Below are positions 37,151-46,256 of a DNA stretch of 64,000 nt, piece by piece. Location of the stretch: NCBI RefSeq assembly GCF_013466605.1, contig NZ_CP059162.1, positions 4,216,001 to 4,280,000 of the forward strand, in the 5' to 3' direction. Origin of the DNA: Pseudomonas chlororaphis subsp. aurantiaca. GTDB lineage: Bacteria; Pseudomonadota; Gammaproteobacteria; Pseudomonadales; Pseudomonadaceae. Made by a program: the position numbers and the translations under genes. The notes under the pieces are model-generated. The model saw nothing but the letters and a program-made list of their open reading frames with translations. It made no database searches and had not been told where the DNA came from. The first letter of the stretch is position 1. Each line of letters begins with the position of its first letter.

Positions 37151-38809
37151 ATGGTCTTGGGCAAAGGGCTGCGATTCGCGTCAATCACATCGACCCGCCT
37201 GGTACTGCTGTTTTCCCTGGCCCTGGTGGCGCTCTACAACTTCGCCACCTGGCGCGCGCTGGGCCACCTGATCAGCCTGCAGGGCCTGCACAAGCTGGCG
37301 TTCTTCGCCTCCTTCGGGCTGTTCCTGTGGGCCGCCATCACCCTGCTGCTGACCCTGGTGTCCTTCCGCTGGACCCTGAAACCGGCGCTGAGCCTGGTGG
37401 CCCTGACCTCGGCCGCCGCCGCGTATTTCATGAACCAGTACGGCATCACCATCGACACGGTGATGGTGCAGAACGTGTTCGAGACCAACCCGGGCGAAGC
37501 CGCCGCGTTGTTCAACTTCAAGCTGCTGGGCTACCTGCTGGTGCTGGGCGCGCTGCCGGTGCTGCTGATCTGGCGCACCCCGGTGCGCTACCGGCCGTTC
37601 TTTCGCGGCCTGCTGAACAAGCTATTGGTGATCGCCGCCTGCGTGCTGGTGATCGCAGTCTCGGTCGGTACCTTTTATTCCACCTACGCGCCGATCTTTC
37701 GCGAAGAAGACAAGCTGACCCACTTCATCAACCCGACCAACTACCTCTACGCCCTCGGCAAATACGCCAAACAGAGCCTGGGGATCAAGCAACACCTGGT
37801 GGTCCAGCCGATCGGCCAGGACGCGGCGATGAGCGCCCAGGCCAGCGCCCGGGAGAAGAAGTCGCTGATGATCCTGGTGGTCGGCGAGACCGCCCGCGCC
37901 GACCACTTTTCCCTCAACGGCTATGCCCGCGACACCAACCCGGAGCTGGCCAGGCTGGACATCCTCAACTTCACCCAGGTGCATTCCTGCGGCACCTCGA
38001 CCGCGGTCTCGGTGCCGTGCATGTTCTCGATGTTTCCCCGCGAGGACTACAGCGACAAGAAGGGCAAGACCTACGAAGGCCTGCTGGATGTGCTGCAACG
38101 GGCCGGCGTGCAGGTGCTGTGGCTGGACAACAACAGCGACTGCAAGGGCACCTGCCTGCGGGTGCCGAACCGCGACATTCCCAAGACCCAGCCGAGCCCC
38201 TTCTGCGACGGCAAGAACTGCCTGGACGAAGCCCTGCTGGTGGACCTGCAGCAGTACATCGACGGCCTCGGCGACAACGCGATCATCGTCCTGCACGCCG
38301 ACGGCAGCCACGGCCCGGAGTACTACGACCGCTATCCGAAGAACCTGGAGCGCTTCACCCCGATCTGCCACACCAACCAGCTGGGCAGTTGCAGCAGCGA
38401 GGAACTGGTGAACGTCTACGACAACACCATCCTCTACACCGACCACTTCCTGGCCCGGGTCATCGAGCTGCTCAAGCACAACCAGGAACGCTTCGACACC
38501 TCGATGCTGTACGTCTCCGACCATGGCGAGTCCCTCGGCGAAAACGGCCTGTACCTGCACGCCGCGCCCTACGCCCTGGCGCCACAGGCGCAGACCCATG
38601 TGCCGATGCTGATGTGGTTCGGCCAACAGGCCCTGGCCGACCTGGGCATCCAGCGCGACTGCCTGCAAGGCAAGAGCGGCGAGCCGGACCTGAGCCACGA
38701 CAACCTGTTCCACTCGGTGCTCGGGCTGTTCGAGGTCAAGACCAGCCTGTACCAGCCGTGGCTGGACATCTTCCATTCGTGCCGGCCGAACATGACCGCG
38801 GCGCAGTAA
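37151..38809 (+). CDS. eptA: Phosphoethanolamine--lipid A transferase
   Basis: A 552-residue EptA-type enzyme that adds phosphoethanolamine from phosphatidylethanolamine to lipid A, lowering polymyxin binding. Five N-terminal transmembrane helices (to about residue 180) precede a periplasmic sulfatase-like domain. Metal and catalytic residues are seen in VVGETARADHFSLNGYARDT, CGTSTAVSVPCMFSMFPR (nucleophile Thr), HADGSHGPEYY and YVSDHGESLGENGLYLH. Paired Cys (DCKGTC, FCDGKNC) match its disulfides. The ATG at 37151 has a GGAGGA site. No pmrAB-type regulator is adjacent. Confidence 0.93.
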   Translation: MVLGKGLRFASITSTRLVLLFSLALVALYNFATWRALGHLISLQGLHKLAFFASFGLFLWAAITLLLTLVSFRWTLKPALSLVALTSAAAAYFMNQYGITIDTVMVQNVFETNPGEAAALFNFKLLGYLLVLGALPVLLIWRTPVRYRPFFRGLLNKLLVIAACVLVIAVSVGTFYSTYAPIFREEDKLTHFINPTNYLYALGKYAKQSLGIKQHLVVQPIGQDAAMSAQASAREKKSLMILVVGETARADHFSLNGYARDTNPELARLDILNFTQVHSCGTSTAVSVPCMFSMFPREDYSDKKGKTYEGLLDVLQRAGVQVLWLDNNSDCKGTCLRVPNRDIPKTQPSPFCDGKNCLDEALLVDLQQYIDGLGDNAIIVLHADGSHGPEYYDRYPKNLERFTPICHTNQLGSCSSEELVNVYDNTILYTDHFLARVIELLKHNQERFDTSMLYVSDHGESLGENGLYLHAAPYALAPQAQTHVPMLMWFGQQALADLGIQRDCLQGKSGEPDLSHDNLFHSVLGLFEVKTSLYQPWLDIFHSCRPNMTAAQ

Positions 38810-38829
38810 AGACGTGGGATCTGTAGGGC

Positions 38830-39798
38830 CTAACCGCGCTTGAGGATCAGGTCCATGATCCGGTCGGTTTTCAGCGCCTCGGCGGCCAGGGCCGGATGCT
38901 GCGCTTGGCCGCGGATATGGGCGTTCATGCCGAGCACGTGGTGCCACTGGATATGTTCGGGGTTGTCGATGAAGAGGCTCAGCTGTTCATCGGCGTCCAA
39001 TTGCAGCGGGTGCTCGTCGAACACCGAGAAGCCGATACGCCCCTGGCTGCCGATAATCTCCACCCGGTCCACCCGGCGGTCCGCGACGAAGTTCCAGGCC
39101 CCCGTGCCCAGGGCGCCGCTCGCGAAGCGCCAGCTGGCGCTCACCGCGTCCTCGGCGCTGTACAGCCCGGCCTGCCGCGCGGTGAAACCGGCGACCTCGG
39201 TAATGTCCCCCAGCAGGTACTGGAACAGGTCCAGGCCGTGGCTCGCCAGGTCGGCGAAGTAGCCGCCACCGGCGATCCTCGGGTCGGTGCGCCAGTTGCG
39301 GCCGCCATTGCGATCGGCCTCGGACGGGGCCTTGGTCAGGGTCCAGCTCAGGTGACGGACCTCACCGATGCGCCCGTCCCGCAGCCATTGCCGCACCTGC
39401 TGGAAGCGCGGCAGGGAACGGCGGTAGTAGGACACGAACAGGTGCAATCCGGCCTGCTGGAAAACCTGCTGCATCTCCAGGCTTTGCGCGGCGTTCAACG
39501 CCATCGGCTTTTCCACGCAGCAGTGCTTGCCGGCGGCGGCCACCCGCAAGCTGTAGGCGTGGTGACTGTCGGGGGGCGTGGCGATGTACACCGCGTCCAC
39601 TTCGGGGTCGTCGATCAGCGCCTGGGCATCGGTGTAGAAACGCGCGATGCCGTGGCGTGCCGCATAGTCCCGCACCGCCTCCAGGCGCCGGCCCATCACC
39701 GCCACCAGGGCCGAGCCCGGCGCCTTGTAGAAGGCCGGGCCGCTCTTGCGTTCGGTGACGCTGCCGCAACCGATCATGCCCCAGCGCACGGGCCGCAT
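38830..39798 (-). CDS. Gfo/Idh/MocA family oxidoreductase
   Basis: A 322-residue NAD(P)-dependent dehydrogenase. The N-terminal Rossmann fold has WGMIGCGSVTERKSGPA, then DAVYIATPPDSHH and the family hallmark GKHCCVEKPMALN. The C-terminal alpha/beta domain carries GGGYFADLASHGLDLFQYLLG with the putative catalytic His. The start at 39798 is chosen because AGGAGCAGAGGG precedes it; an ATG at 39819 lacks a site. The gene sits 28 bp downstream of the DyP peroxidase gene on the same strand. The sugar or inositol substrate is unknown. Confidence 0.88.
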   Translation of the reverse strand: MRPVRWGMIGCGSVTERKSGPAFYKAPGSALVAVMGRRLEAVRDYAARHGIARFYTDAQALIDDPEVDAVYIATPPDSHHAYSLRVAAAGKHCCVEKPMALNAAQSLEMQQVFQQAGLHLFVSYYRRSLPRFQQVRQWLRDGRIGEVRHLSWTLTKAPSEADRNGGRNWRTDPRIAGGGYFADLASHGLDLFQYLLGDITEVAGFTARQAGLYSAEDAVSASWRFASGALGTGAWNFVADRRVDRVEIIGSQGRIGFSVFDEHPLQLDADEQLSLFIDNPEHIQWHHVLGMNAHIRGQAQHPALAAEALKTDRIMDLILKRG

Positions 39799-39826
39799 GC
39801 CCTCTGCTCCTGTGCCCATTGGCCGA

Positions 39827-40711
39827 TCAGACCGCTTGCAGAGCGCGCAGGTCGAGGCGGCCGTCCTGCAGCGGCGGGCACCAGTAGTAGCCGCCGGTGA
39901 TCGGCCGGCTCATGCGGTACAGGCCGTCGACTATGCCGTCTTCCAGGCCGCTCATGCGCCGCAGCTGGACTTCGAAGGCCTGGAGGCTGTGGCCGAAGGC
40001 GAGGAACATCAGGCCGCCCTTGTCGCCTTCGATCCACGGCATCGAGCGGCGCAGCATAAAGGCCTCGGGGGTGAAGCTCTCCTGGGCGGTGCGCTTGACG
40101 TGGGCCGAGTCCGGCGCGTCGTCCAGCTCTTCGTTGTCGCTCAGGCGGCGGCCGATGATGTTGTCGCGCTCCTCCTGACGCATCGCGGCAACCCCCTTGA
40201 AGTCGTGCTGCCACTGCTGGATCGCGGCGAAGCTGCCACCGCGCAGGCCATCGGCGCCTTCGGCCAGGGCCGCGGAAACGGCCTCTTCATCGTGGGGGTT
40301 TTCGGTGCCGTCCTCGTAACCGGTCAGGTCGTGGCCGGTCTTGTGGCGGAAGGCCTCGTTCATCTGCACCAGGCGCAGCGCCGGGGCCAGGGCGGCCTCC
40401 AGGGCGTTGCTGCGGTGCAGCAGCTCGCCGCGGTCTTCGCCATGCAGCCAGACCCACAGCGCGTGCTGGGTCGAAGGGTTGTCGACGCCGACCCCGGTCA
40501 GCGCCGGGAAAGCCTTGAGCCCCTGCACGCGGGCGCCCAGCGCCTTGACCAGCGACGCACCGAAACCTGCTACCGCCGTTTTCCCGTCCACCTGCGTCAG
40601 CAAGCGATCGATCGCCGCCGGCAGCGCCTCGATGGATTCGAGGGCGAAAAACAGGTGACGAGCCTGGCTCGGAACGGGGGTGGCAAGAATGCCCGGCTGG
40701 TAGTAACTCAT
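39827..40711 (-). CDS. Dyp-type peroxidase
   Basis: A 294-residue dye-decolorising heme peroxidase. The catalytic GXXDG motif is present as TGYEDGTENPHDEEA near residue 130, and the heme-ligand region includes AHVKRTAQESF with the proximal His. GGLMFLAFGHSLQAFEVQL follows. No signal peptide is present, so this is a cytoplasmic or encapsulated form, but no encapsulin gene is adjacent. The ATG has an AAGGAG site. It is probably co-transcribed with the oxidoreductase downstream. Confidence 0.92.
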   Translation of the reverse strand: MSYYQPGILATPVPSQARHLFFALESIEALPAAIDRLLTQVDGKTAVAGFGASLVKALGARVQGLKAFPALTGVGVDNPSTQHALWVWLHGEDRGELLHRSNALEAALAPALRLVQMNEAFRHKTGHDLTGYEDGTENPHDEEAVSAALAEGADGLRGGSFAAIQQWQHDFKGVAAMRQEERDNIIGRRLSDNEELDDAPDSAHVKRTAQESFTPEAFMLRRSMPWIEGDKGGLMFLAFGHSLQAFEVQLRRMSGLEDGIVDGLYRMSRPITGGYYWCPPLQDGRLDLRALQAV

Positions 40712-40820
40712 AGCGACTCCTTGAAGAAAGCCCGAAGTTTACCCGGAGCACCACAATTTGTGGGGGGTTAGACACGCATGGACCTGCGCGGTGAATCGTC
40801 ACGCCACCGCAAGCCATGCC

Positions 40821-41864
40821 CTACAACGGGCCGCCCTCTTCCCGGTAGGCGCTGGGGCTCAGGCCGGTCCAGCGCTTGAATGCCCGGCGAAAACTGCGCA
40901 CGTCGCTGTAGCCCACCGCCTCGGTGATGCGCTCGATGGACAACTGCGGGTTGGCCAGCAGGCTCAGGGTGCGCGCCCGACGCACCTGCTCCAGCAGCGC
41001 CTCGAAGGTCAGGTCGTGCTCGCTCAGGCGCCGGCGCAGGGTGCGCCCGCTCATGTTCAGGTCGCTGGCGACCTGGTCGATATGGCTGCCCTGGGTCAGG
41101 TCGCGGGAAATGGCCCGCTCCACCGCCTGGATCAGGTCCAGCTTGCGGTGCACCTGGGCGCTTTCCAGTTCCAGCAGCTTGAGCGCCTGGCGCAGGGCCA
41201 CGGCGTGGTGGTTGGGCAGGCGCGTGTCCAGCCAGTGGCCGGCGATGACCATGCGGTTGTGCAGGCAGCCGAAGTGCACATCCGGCCCCAGCAGGCGCAG
41301 GTACTCGTCCCGGTAAGCCGGGGCGGCGTGCATGAACTCGACCCGCAGCGCCTTGAAATCGGCGCCGACCAGGGCGCGGCCGTAGACCGGCAGGCTGGCG
41401 AAGAACTCTTCGACGGCAAAGATCTGCACCTCGCCGTAGGGCAGCCGGCACTCGGCCTCGACAAAAAATTCGTCGCCCTGCTGCTGGACGCTGCAGCTGA
41501 CGATGCCGCCCGAGGTGTGCTGGTGGCGGATGCCGATGTCGAAGGCATCGCGCAGGGTCTTGCACAGCGACAGCACATGCCCCAGCAGGCCCAGGGTGCC
41601 GAGCACGTTCTGGTGCCCGACCCACAGGCCCAGGCCCTGCTGGGGCAAAGCCTTGAGCGCGCGCTGGATTATCGCCACGGCCTGGCGGTAGGAGATGCGT
41701 TGCGCGGGGTCCTGCAGGTCGTCGAGGGTAAAGCCCAGGCCGCGGCACAGGGCGTGCGGGTCGACGCCGTGGCTGCCGGCGACTTCGGCCAGGGTCTGCA
41801 ACAGGAAGGGTGAAACCAGGGCCAGTTGGTACTGTGGATCGACGGCTTTCGTCTGCATGGGCAT
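40821..41864 (-). CDS. AraC-family regulator with arabinose-binding-like N-terminal domain
   Basis: A 347-residue regulator. The N-terminal 230 residues match the Arabinose_bd (OruR/ArgR-like) sensor type. The C-terminal AraC domain has SDLNMSGRTLRRRLSEHDL and ITEAVGYSDVRSFRRAFKRW, then TGLSPSAYR. The start at 41864 is the first of two closely spaced ATGs (also 41858). It is divergent from the SphA-family gene at 42130 and may regulate it or the operon beyond. Confidence 0.88.
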   Translation of the reverse strand: MPMQTKAVDPQYQLALVSPFLLQTLAEVAGSHGVDPHALCRGLGFTLDDLQDPAQRISYRQAVAIIQRALKALPQQGLGLWVGHQNVLGTLGLLGHVLSLCKTLRDAFDIGIRHQHTSGGIVSCSVQQQGDEFFVEAECRLPYGEVQIFAVEEFFASLPVYGRALVGADFKALRVEFMHAAPAYRDEYLRLLGPDVHFGCLHNRMVIAGHWLDTRLPNHHAVALRQALKLLELESAQVHRKLDLIQAVERAISRDLTQGSHIDQVASDLNMSGRTLRRRLSEHDLTFEALLEQVRRARTLSLLANPQLSIERITEAVGYSDVRSFRRAFKRWTGLSPSAYREEGGPL

Positions 41865-42129
41865 CGGGTCCCGAGCCGGTTCGGCTGCAATTCTTATTCT
41901 GGTTATGCGCCCCGCTCCCATCACCGCCAGGGCGAGGCGAGCGCTCGCTCAGCATAGCGTTTTCCGCTTGCGTTCATGGAGGGATGTAACAAGTCATTGC
42001 AGGCTGGCCGCGAAAGTCCCCCTCAGTGGCCGCCAATACCCTGCCTGGCCGGGCGCCGAAGGCTTATTCCTATGGGGCGGCCGGAAACCGGTCGACTGCG
42101 CGCCCACTGACAATAATAAGAGCCCGAAC

Positions 42130-43080
42130 ATGAATTCGACCCGCCCCCGTCTCCCCCGGCGCCTCGCCGCCAGCCTGGCCTGTATCGCCGCCCTGCCCGC
42201 CCTGGCACCGGCCACCGAATCCGGGGTCGACAACATCGGCCCCGGCACCGACGGCTTTTTCATCCTGCCGCTGGACGTCAACGGCCTGCCGGACCACATG
42301 TTCGCCTTCAACCTCTATTACAACCACTACGAAGCGCGAAAGCTGAATATCAGCTCCCTGGGCGGCAAGGTGCCGGACGTGCGGATCGTCTCGGACGCGA
42401 TCATTCCCCGCCTCGACTACCTGAGCCCGCTGCGGCTGTTCGGCGGGCGCCTCGGCGGCTACGTGGCGCAGCCTTATCTGCGCCAGCAGGTGGGGGTCTT
42501 CGGCCTCAAGGACCAGCGCGAAAGCATGGGCGACACCACCATCGCGCCGATCATCCTGTGGGACATGGGCAAGAACCTGACCCTGGGCGCCGCCGTGGAA
42601 ATCACCCTCCCCACCGGCAAGTACGACGCGACGCGCCTGGCCAACACCAGCAACAACTTCTACACCTACAAGCCGCTGCTCTCGGTGACCTGGCTGCCCA
42701 CCCCGCGCACCGAGCTGTCGCTGAAGACCACCTACAGCTTCAACGAGGAAAACCACGCCACCGACTACAAGTCCGGGCAGATCTTCCACTTCGACTATTC
42801 CGCCAGCTACAAGGTGACCGACAACCTGAGCCTGGGGCTCAACGGCTACTACCTGAAGCAGACCACCGACGACAAACAGTACGGCCGCACCGTGCAGTTT
42901 CTCGGCGAGGACGTGGACGACGGCGTGCGTGGCCAGGTGTTCGCCATCGGCCCGGCGCTGTACCTGACCTTCCTCAAGTACGCCAGCGCGGAGATCCGCT
43001 GGGCCAAGGAGTTCAACGTGGAGAACCGGCCCGAGGGCGAGATGCTGTGGGCCAAGCTGACGATTCCGTTCTCCTTGTAA
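42130..43080 (+). CDS. SphA-family outer-membrane protein (COG4313, 'meta' protein)
   Basis: A 316-residue protein with a signal sequence (LAASLACIAALPALAPA). A beta-strand-rich body follows, with SGVDNIGPGTDGFFILPLD, MFAFNLYYNHYEA, IILWDMGKNLTLGAAVEITLPTGKY and the ending AKLTIPFSL, typical of the COG4313/SphA group encoded near catabolic genes. These are thought to be outer-membrane channels or binding proteins for hydrophobic compounds; for sphingosine this is shown for SphA. It is divergent from an AraC regulator and convergent with the Tat/cytochrome operon. Confidence 0.8.
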   Translation: MNSTRPRLPRRLAASLACIAALPALAPATESGVDNIGPGTDGFFILPLDVNGLPDHMFAFNLYYNHYEARKLNISSLGGKVPDVRIVSDAIIPRLDYLSPLRLFGGRLGGYVAQPYLRQQVGVFGLKDQRESMGDTTIAPIILWDMGKNLTLGAAVEITLPTGKYDATRLANTSNNFYTYKPLLSVTWLPTPRTELSLKTTYSFNEENHATDYKSGQIFHFDYSASYKVTDNLSLGLNGYYLKQTTDDKQYGRTVQFLGEDVDDGVRGQVFAIGPALYLTFLKYASAEIRWAKEFNVENRPEGEMLWAKLTIPFSL

Positions 43081-43081
43081 T

Positions 43082-43108
43082 GTAGGACCGCCGCCCGCTC
43101 GCTCCTAC
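43082..43108. repeat. Single REP-type palindrome
   Basis: GTAGGA and TCCTAC flank CCGCCGCCCGCTCGC, matching the GTAGGAGCGAGCGGGCGGC REP family seen again at 46432 and 53421. It directly follows the SphA-family stop. Confidence 0.75.
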
Positions 43109-43148
43109 AGAAGAAGTGCGATGAGACCTTCGGCCCCACCGCAAAAAT

Positions 43149-44426
43149 CTAGCTATAGACCGGCCAGCTCTCGACGATCCGCCCGCCGCGCACCGCCAGC
43201 AGGTCGCCGAATTGCAGCAGCACCGCTTCGCTCTGCATCGGCCGCAGGAATACCTGATCGTCCGGCCCCAGGCCCACGGCGGGCGAGCCGTTGACCATCT
43301 CCTGGTTCGAACTGCGGCCGAACAAGCCGTTGCTTTGCAGCCCCGAGGGCGACTCGAACTCGGCCAGCCAATTGCCGCCGTAGATGAAGAATGTCTCGCG
43401 CCGGTTCGGATCCCACCAGGCGAACAGCTTCGACTTGTCGTCCAGCGCCGGGATGCGCACCGGGCCGGTGCTTTTCAGCACCGGCGTGGCGATGTAGGCC
43501 GCCGGCCGATGTTCGCTGAGGGACGGCAGGTCGTAATGGGTCGGCTTGAGCATCGCCGTGCCCACCGACACTTCGCTGCTCAACTGCTCCTGCTCATGCA
43601 TGCGGTAGCTGGGGCTGCCGGCGGTATTGAGGGTCAGCCCCGGCAGCCAGAGCGCCGGATGGCGTTGCCGGGTGAAATCCACGGCGCTCTGGTAGCGTTG
43701 CATGACCTTGGCGAACAGCGCTTCGGGCGAACCGAGAATGCCCGGCACGCCCATGCCGACAAAGGGGTCGTAGCCCATGAAGCCGGCGAACTCCAGGTGC
43801 TGGGGGTTGGCGGCGATCAGGGTCAGCAGCGGCCCCAGTTCGAGGCTGTCCTTCACCCCGCCGCGGTGCAGGCCGACGTCCAGCTCGATATTGATCCGCA
43901 ACCGGGTGCCCAAACCTCGGGCCAGGGCCAGGTATTGCTGCAGGTGTTCCGGGGTATCGATCAGCCATTGCAACTGCCGGGCCGGGTCGAACGGGCCTTT
44001 GTGGCCCTGGTAGAACAGCTCCGCCGAACGCACCGGCAGCGGCTTGCCCAGCAGGATATCGGCCCTGGGAAAGCGCTGGGCATCGTGGTTGAGGAACGGC
44101 TGGTGGAACGACATCAGGCGCTGGGTGCCGGCGCGCTGGCCGATGTAGGCCAGCAGCCCGGGCGACGGCAGGGATTTCTCCACCAGCCGCAGCTGCTTGC
44201 CGCCGCGCTTGACCGATTGCAGCACCACATCGATGTTGTGGTCCAGGCGGTCGAGGTCGATCAGCATCACCGGGCGCATCGGGCCGTGGGCCTTGAGTTC
44301 CTGGTTCAGCGCGCGGAAATAGTCGCTGTAGGGCCCGCCCCGGTCGGCGGGCCGCAACCAGGCCCCCACCCCCGCCAACAAGGCGCCGACACCCGCGGTA
44401 CCGAGCAGGAAGTTGCGTCGATTCAT
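43149..44426 (-). CDS. Tat-exported PLP enzyme, D-threonine aldolase/DSD1-like fold
   Basis: A 425-residue protein. It starts with a twin-arginine signal (NRRNFLLGTAGVGALLAG, RR at 3-4), then a fold-type III (alanine-racemase-like) barrel with VMLIDLDRLDHNID and the likely PLP lysine in LRLVEKSLPSPG. RINIELDVGLHRGG and LEFAGFMGYDP follow. The C-terminal domain lacks the expected metal-binding His-x-Cys/Asp: the aligned place reads LRPMQSEAV. D-threonine aldolases and D-serine dehydratases are cytoplasmic, so export is unusual. It starts 14 bp after the flavin oxidoreductase gene in the same operon. Confidence 0.82.
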   Translation of the reverse strand: MNRRNFLLGTAGVGALLAGVGAWLRPADRGGPYSDYFRALNQELKAHGPMRPVMLIDLDRLDHNIDVVLQSVKRGGKQLRLVEKSLPSPGLLAYIGQRAGTQRLMSFHQPFLNHDAQRFPRADILLGKPLPVRSAELFYQGHKGPFDPARQLQWLIDTPEHLQQYLALARGLGTRLRINIELDVGLHRGGVKDSLELGPLLTLIAANPQHLEFAGFMGYDPFVGMGVPGILGSPEALFAKVMQRYQSAVDFTRQRHPALWLPGLTLNTAGSPSYRMHEQEQLSSEVSVGTAMLKPTHYDLPSLSEHRPAAYIATPVLKSTGPVRIPALDDKSKLFAWWDPNRRETFFIYGGNWLAEFESPSGLQSNGLFGRSSNQEMVNGSPAVGLGPDDQVFLRPMQSEAVLLQFGDLLAVRGGRIVESWPVYS

Positions 44427-44439
44427 GCTTTTTCTCCCT

Positions 44440-45834
44440 TCAGACCACGCCCAGGATGGACGACAGGTGTGCATTGAGGAACTTGCCGCCGGGGTCCAGC
44501 GCCTCGCGCACCCGGGTGAATTCCCGCCAGCGCGGGTACAGCGCCTGCAACTGCCGGGCGTTGAGGCTGTGCAACTTGCCCCAGTGCGGGCGGCCGGCGT
44601 ATTTCCAGAAAATCGGTTCGACGGCGGCGAAGAAGTTGTGGTGGCCCATGCCGTAGTGCTGGTGCACCGAGATCGCACAGCTGTCGCGGCCCTCGAACAT
44701 GCTCAGGGGAATGTCGTCGGCCTGGACGTAGCGGTACTCGATGGGAAACCAGGTGCGCAGGTCCTTGTCGCGGATCAGCTTGAGGATTTCCCGCAGGCAC
44801 GCCGGGCCGTGCTCGGCCGGTACCGAGTACTCCATTTCGTTGAAGCGCACGTTGCGCACATTGGCGTAGACCTCATAGGAGTCGCCGACCCGGTCATCGA
44901 AACTGGCGAAATGTCGCAGGCTGTTGAGCAGGGTGCGGCGGGTCTCGGGAAAGTCGCTGAGGTACTTGTCGAGGTTCTCGATCAGGCTGACGAACTCGTT
45001 TCCGCCCTCTTGTGCCGGGTCCACCGGCGGGGTCGCCGGGTCTTCGGTTTCATTCAGGGCAATCGACAGCGCGTAGTCGGAATGGGTGACCACCAGCATT
45101 TCCCAGTGCTGGTTGTCGCGGGTGTTTTTCGCCAGGTCTTCGAGCAGTTCTTCGGTCTTGGCGATCCACTGTTTTTCCCGCAGGCGATAGGCCGGGCGAT
45201 TCTGCAAACGCACCCGGGTGGCCACGCCCAACGCGCCGAGGGACACCCGCGCGGCGCTGAAAACCTCGGCGTGGCGGCTACTGTCGCAGTCCAGCACCTC
45301 GCCGCTGGCGGTCACCAGTTGCAGGCCGCAGACCTGGGCCGAATAGGACTTGAAGCCGACGCCGGTGCCGTGGGTCGAGGTGGCGATGGCCCCGGCCAGG
45401 GTCTGGTAGTCGATGTCGGCCATGTTCGGCAGGGCCTGGCCGATCGCCTTGAGCGGCGCGCCCATGCGCGACATCGGCGTGCCGGCGGCGAATTCGGCCT
45501 GCAAGGCTGCGGCATCGTGGCTGAGCAGGCCGCTGAAGAAACTCAGCGACAGCAGCGTGCCGTCGGTGGGCACCAGGGCGCTGAAGGAATGCCCCGAGCC
45601 CACCGGGCGGATCTTGCCCGGGGCCTGGCGAATCACCTGCACCAGCTCGTCCAGGTCCTTGGGCGCCAGCCGCGCCAGGGGCAGGCAGCTTTGCGCGCCG
45701 GACCAGTTGCGCCAGGGAATCAGCCGTGGCGCCCGCGCCAGCTCGGCCAGCAGCGGGTTGCTGGTCAGCGCGCCGAACGTCCCGACTACTGCGCTGCGTT
45801 GCAGCAACTGACGTCGTGTGAGGTGCATGGTCAT
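44440..45834 (-). CDS. Tat-exported FAD oxidoreductase of the aldonolactone/alditol oxidase family
   Basis: A 464-residue flavoprotein. The N-terminus TRRQLLQRSAVVGTFGALTS is a Tat-type signal. The VAO/PCMH FAD domain shows IRPVGSGHSFSALVPTDG, where the His is the usual covalent FAD attachment site in this family, and ATSTHGTGVGF. The C-terminal D-arabinono-1,4-lactone-oxidase domain ends with LDPGGKFLNAHLSSIL. It should oxidise a sugar lactone or polyol in the periplasm. The cytochrome c gene 21 bp upstream suggests electrons go to cytochrome rather than only to oxygen. The start is ATG 45834, or 45828. Confidence 0.87.
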   Translation of the reverse strand: MTMHLTRRQLLQRSAVVGTFGALTSNPLLAELARAPRLIPWRNWSGAQSCLPLARLAPKDLDELVQVIRQAPGKIRPVGSGHSFSALVPTDGTLLSLSFFSGLLSHDAAALQAEFAAGTPMSRMGAPLKAIGQALPNMADIDYQTLAGAIATSTHGTGVGFKSYSAQVCGLQLVTASGEVLDCDSSRHAEVFSAARVSLGALGVATRVRLQNRPAYRLREKQWIAKTEELLEDLAKNTRDNQHWEMLVVTHSDYALSIALNETEDPATPPVDPAQEGGNEFVSLIENLDKYLSDFPETRRTLLNSLRHFASFDDRVGDSYEVYANVRNVRFNEMEYSVPAEHGPACLREILKLIRDKDLRTWFPIEYRYVQADDIPLSMFEGRDSCAISVHQHYGMGHHNFFAAVEPIFWKYAGRPHWGKLHSLNARQLQALYPRWREFTRVREALDPGGKFLNAHLSSILGVV

Positions 45835-45854
45835 GCCTGTGTCCCTGTGCCGGG

Positions 45855-46256
45855 TTATTGGAGGTCTTGTGCGGACATGAAGCGGATCAGGGCGAGGAAC
45901 TGCTCCTCGGAACACTGCATGCACAGGCCCATCGGCGGCATGCCGTTGTAGCCGTTGATGCTGTGGTCCAGCAGGGTGTCGGCGCCCTGGGCGATGCGCG
46001 GCCGCCAGGCCTGGACATCGCCGGTCAGCGGCGCGCCGGACGCCGGGTTGGTATGGCAGAGCTTGCAGCTGCTGTCGTAGATCCGCGCCAACGCCGAATC
46101 GTCGGGCAACTGTTGCACCGCGGCCGCCGATGGCGGCGCGGGCTGGTCGCCACAGGCAACCAGCAGCCCGCCCAGCGCCAGCCACAGCGCGAGGCGCGTC
46201 AGGCGATACAGCGTGGTGACGGATGAAAACCGCGGCGAGGCAGTCGGTGCCGGCAT
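45855..46256 (-). CDS. Cytochrome c5-type lipoprotein
   Basis: A 133-residue monoheme cytochrome c. The signal ends in a lipobox, LLVAC (Cys35), so the protein should be lipid-anchored in the periplasm. Heme binding is at C64-K-L-C67-H68. NGYNGMPPMG supplies the Met ligand, and the C-x-x-C pair CMQC nearby is typical of cytochromes c5. The ATG has an AGAGGAACA site. It is first in the operon with the Tat-exported flavin and PLP enzymes and is the likely electron acceptor of the flavoenzyme. Confidence 0.9.
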   Translation of the reverse strand: MPAPTASPRFSSVTTLYRLTRLALWLALGGLLVACGDQPAPPSAAAVQQLPDDSALARIYDSSCKLCHTNPASGAPLTGDVQAWRPRIAQGADTLLDHSINGYNGMPPMGLCMQCSEEQFLALIRFMSAQDLQ

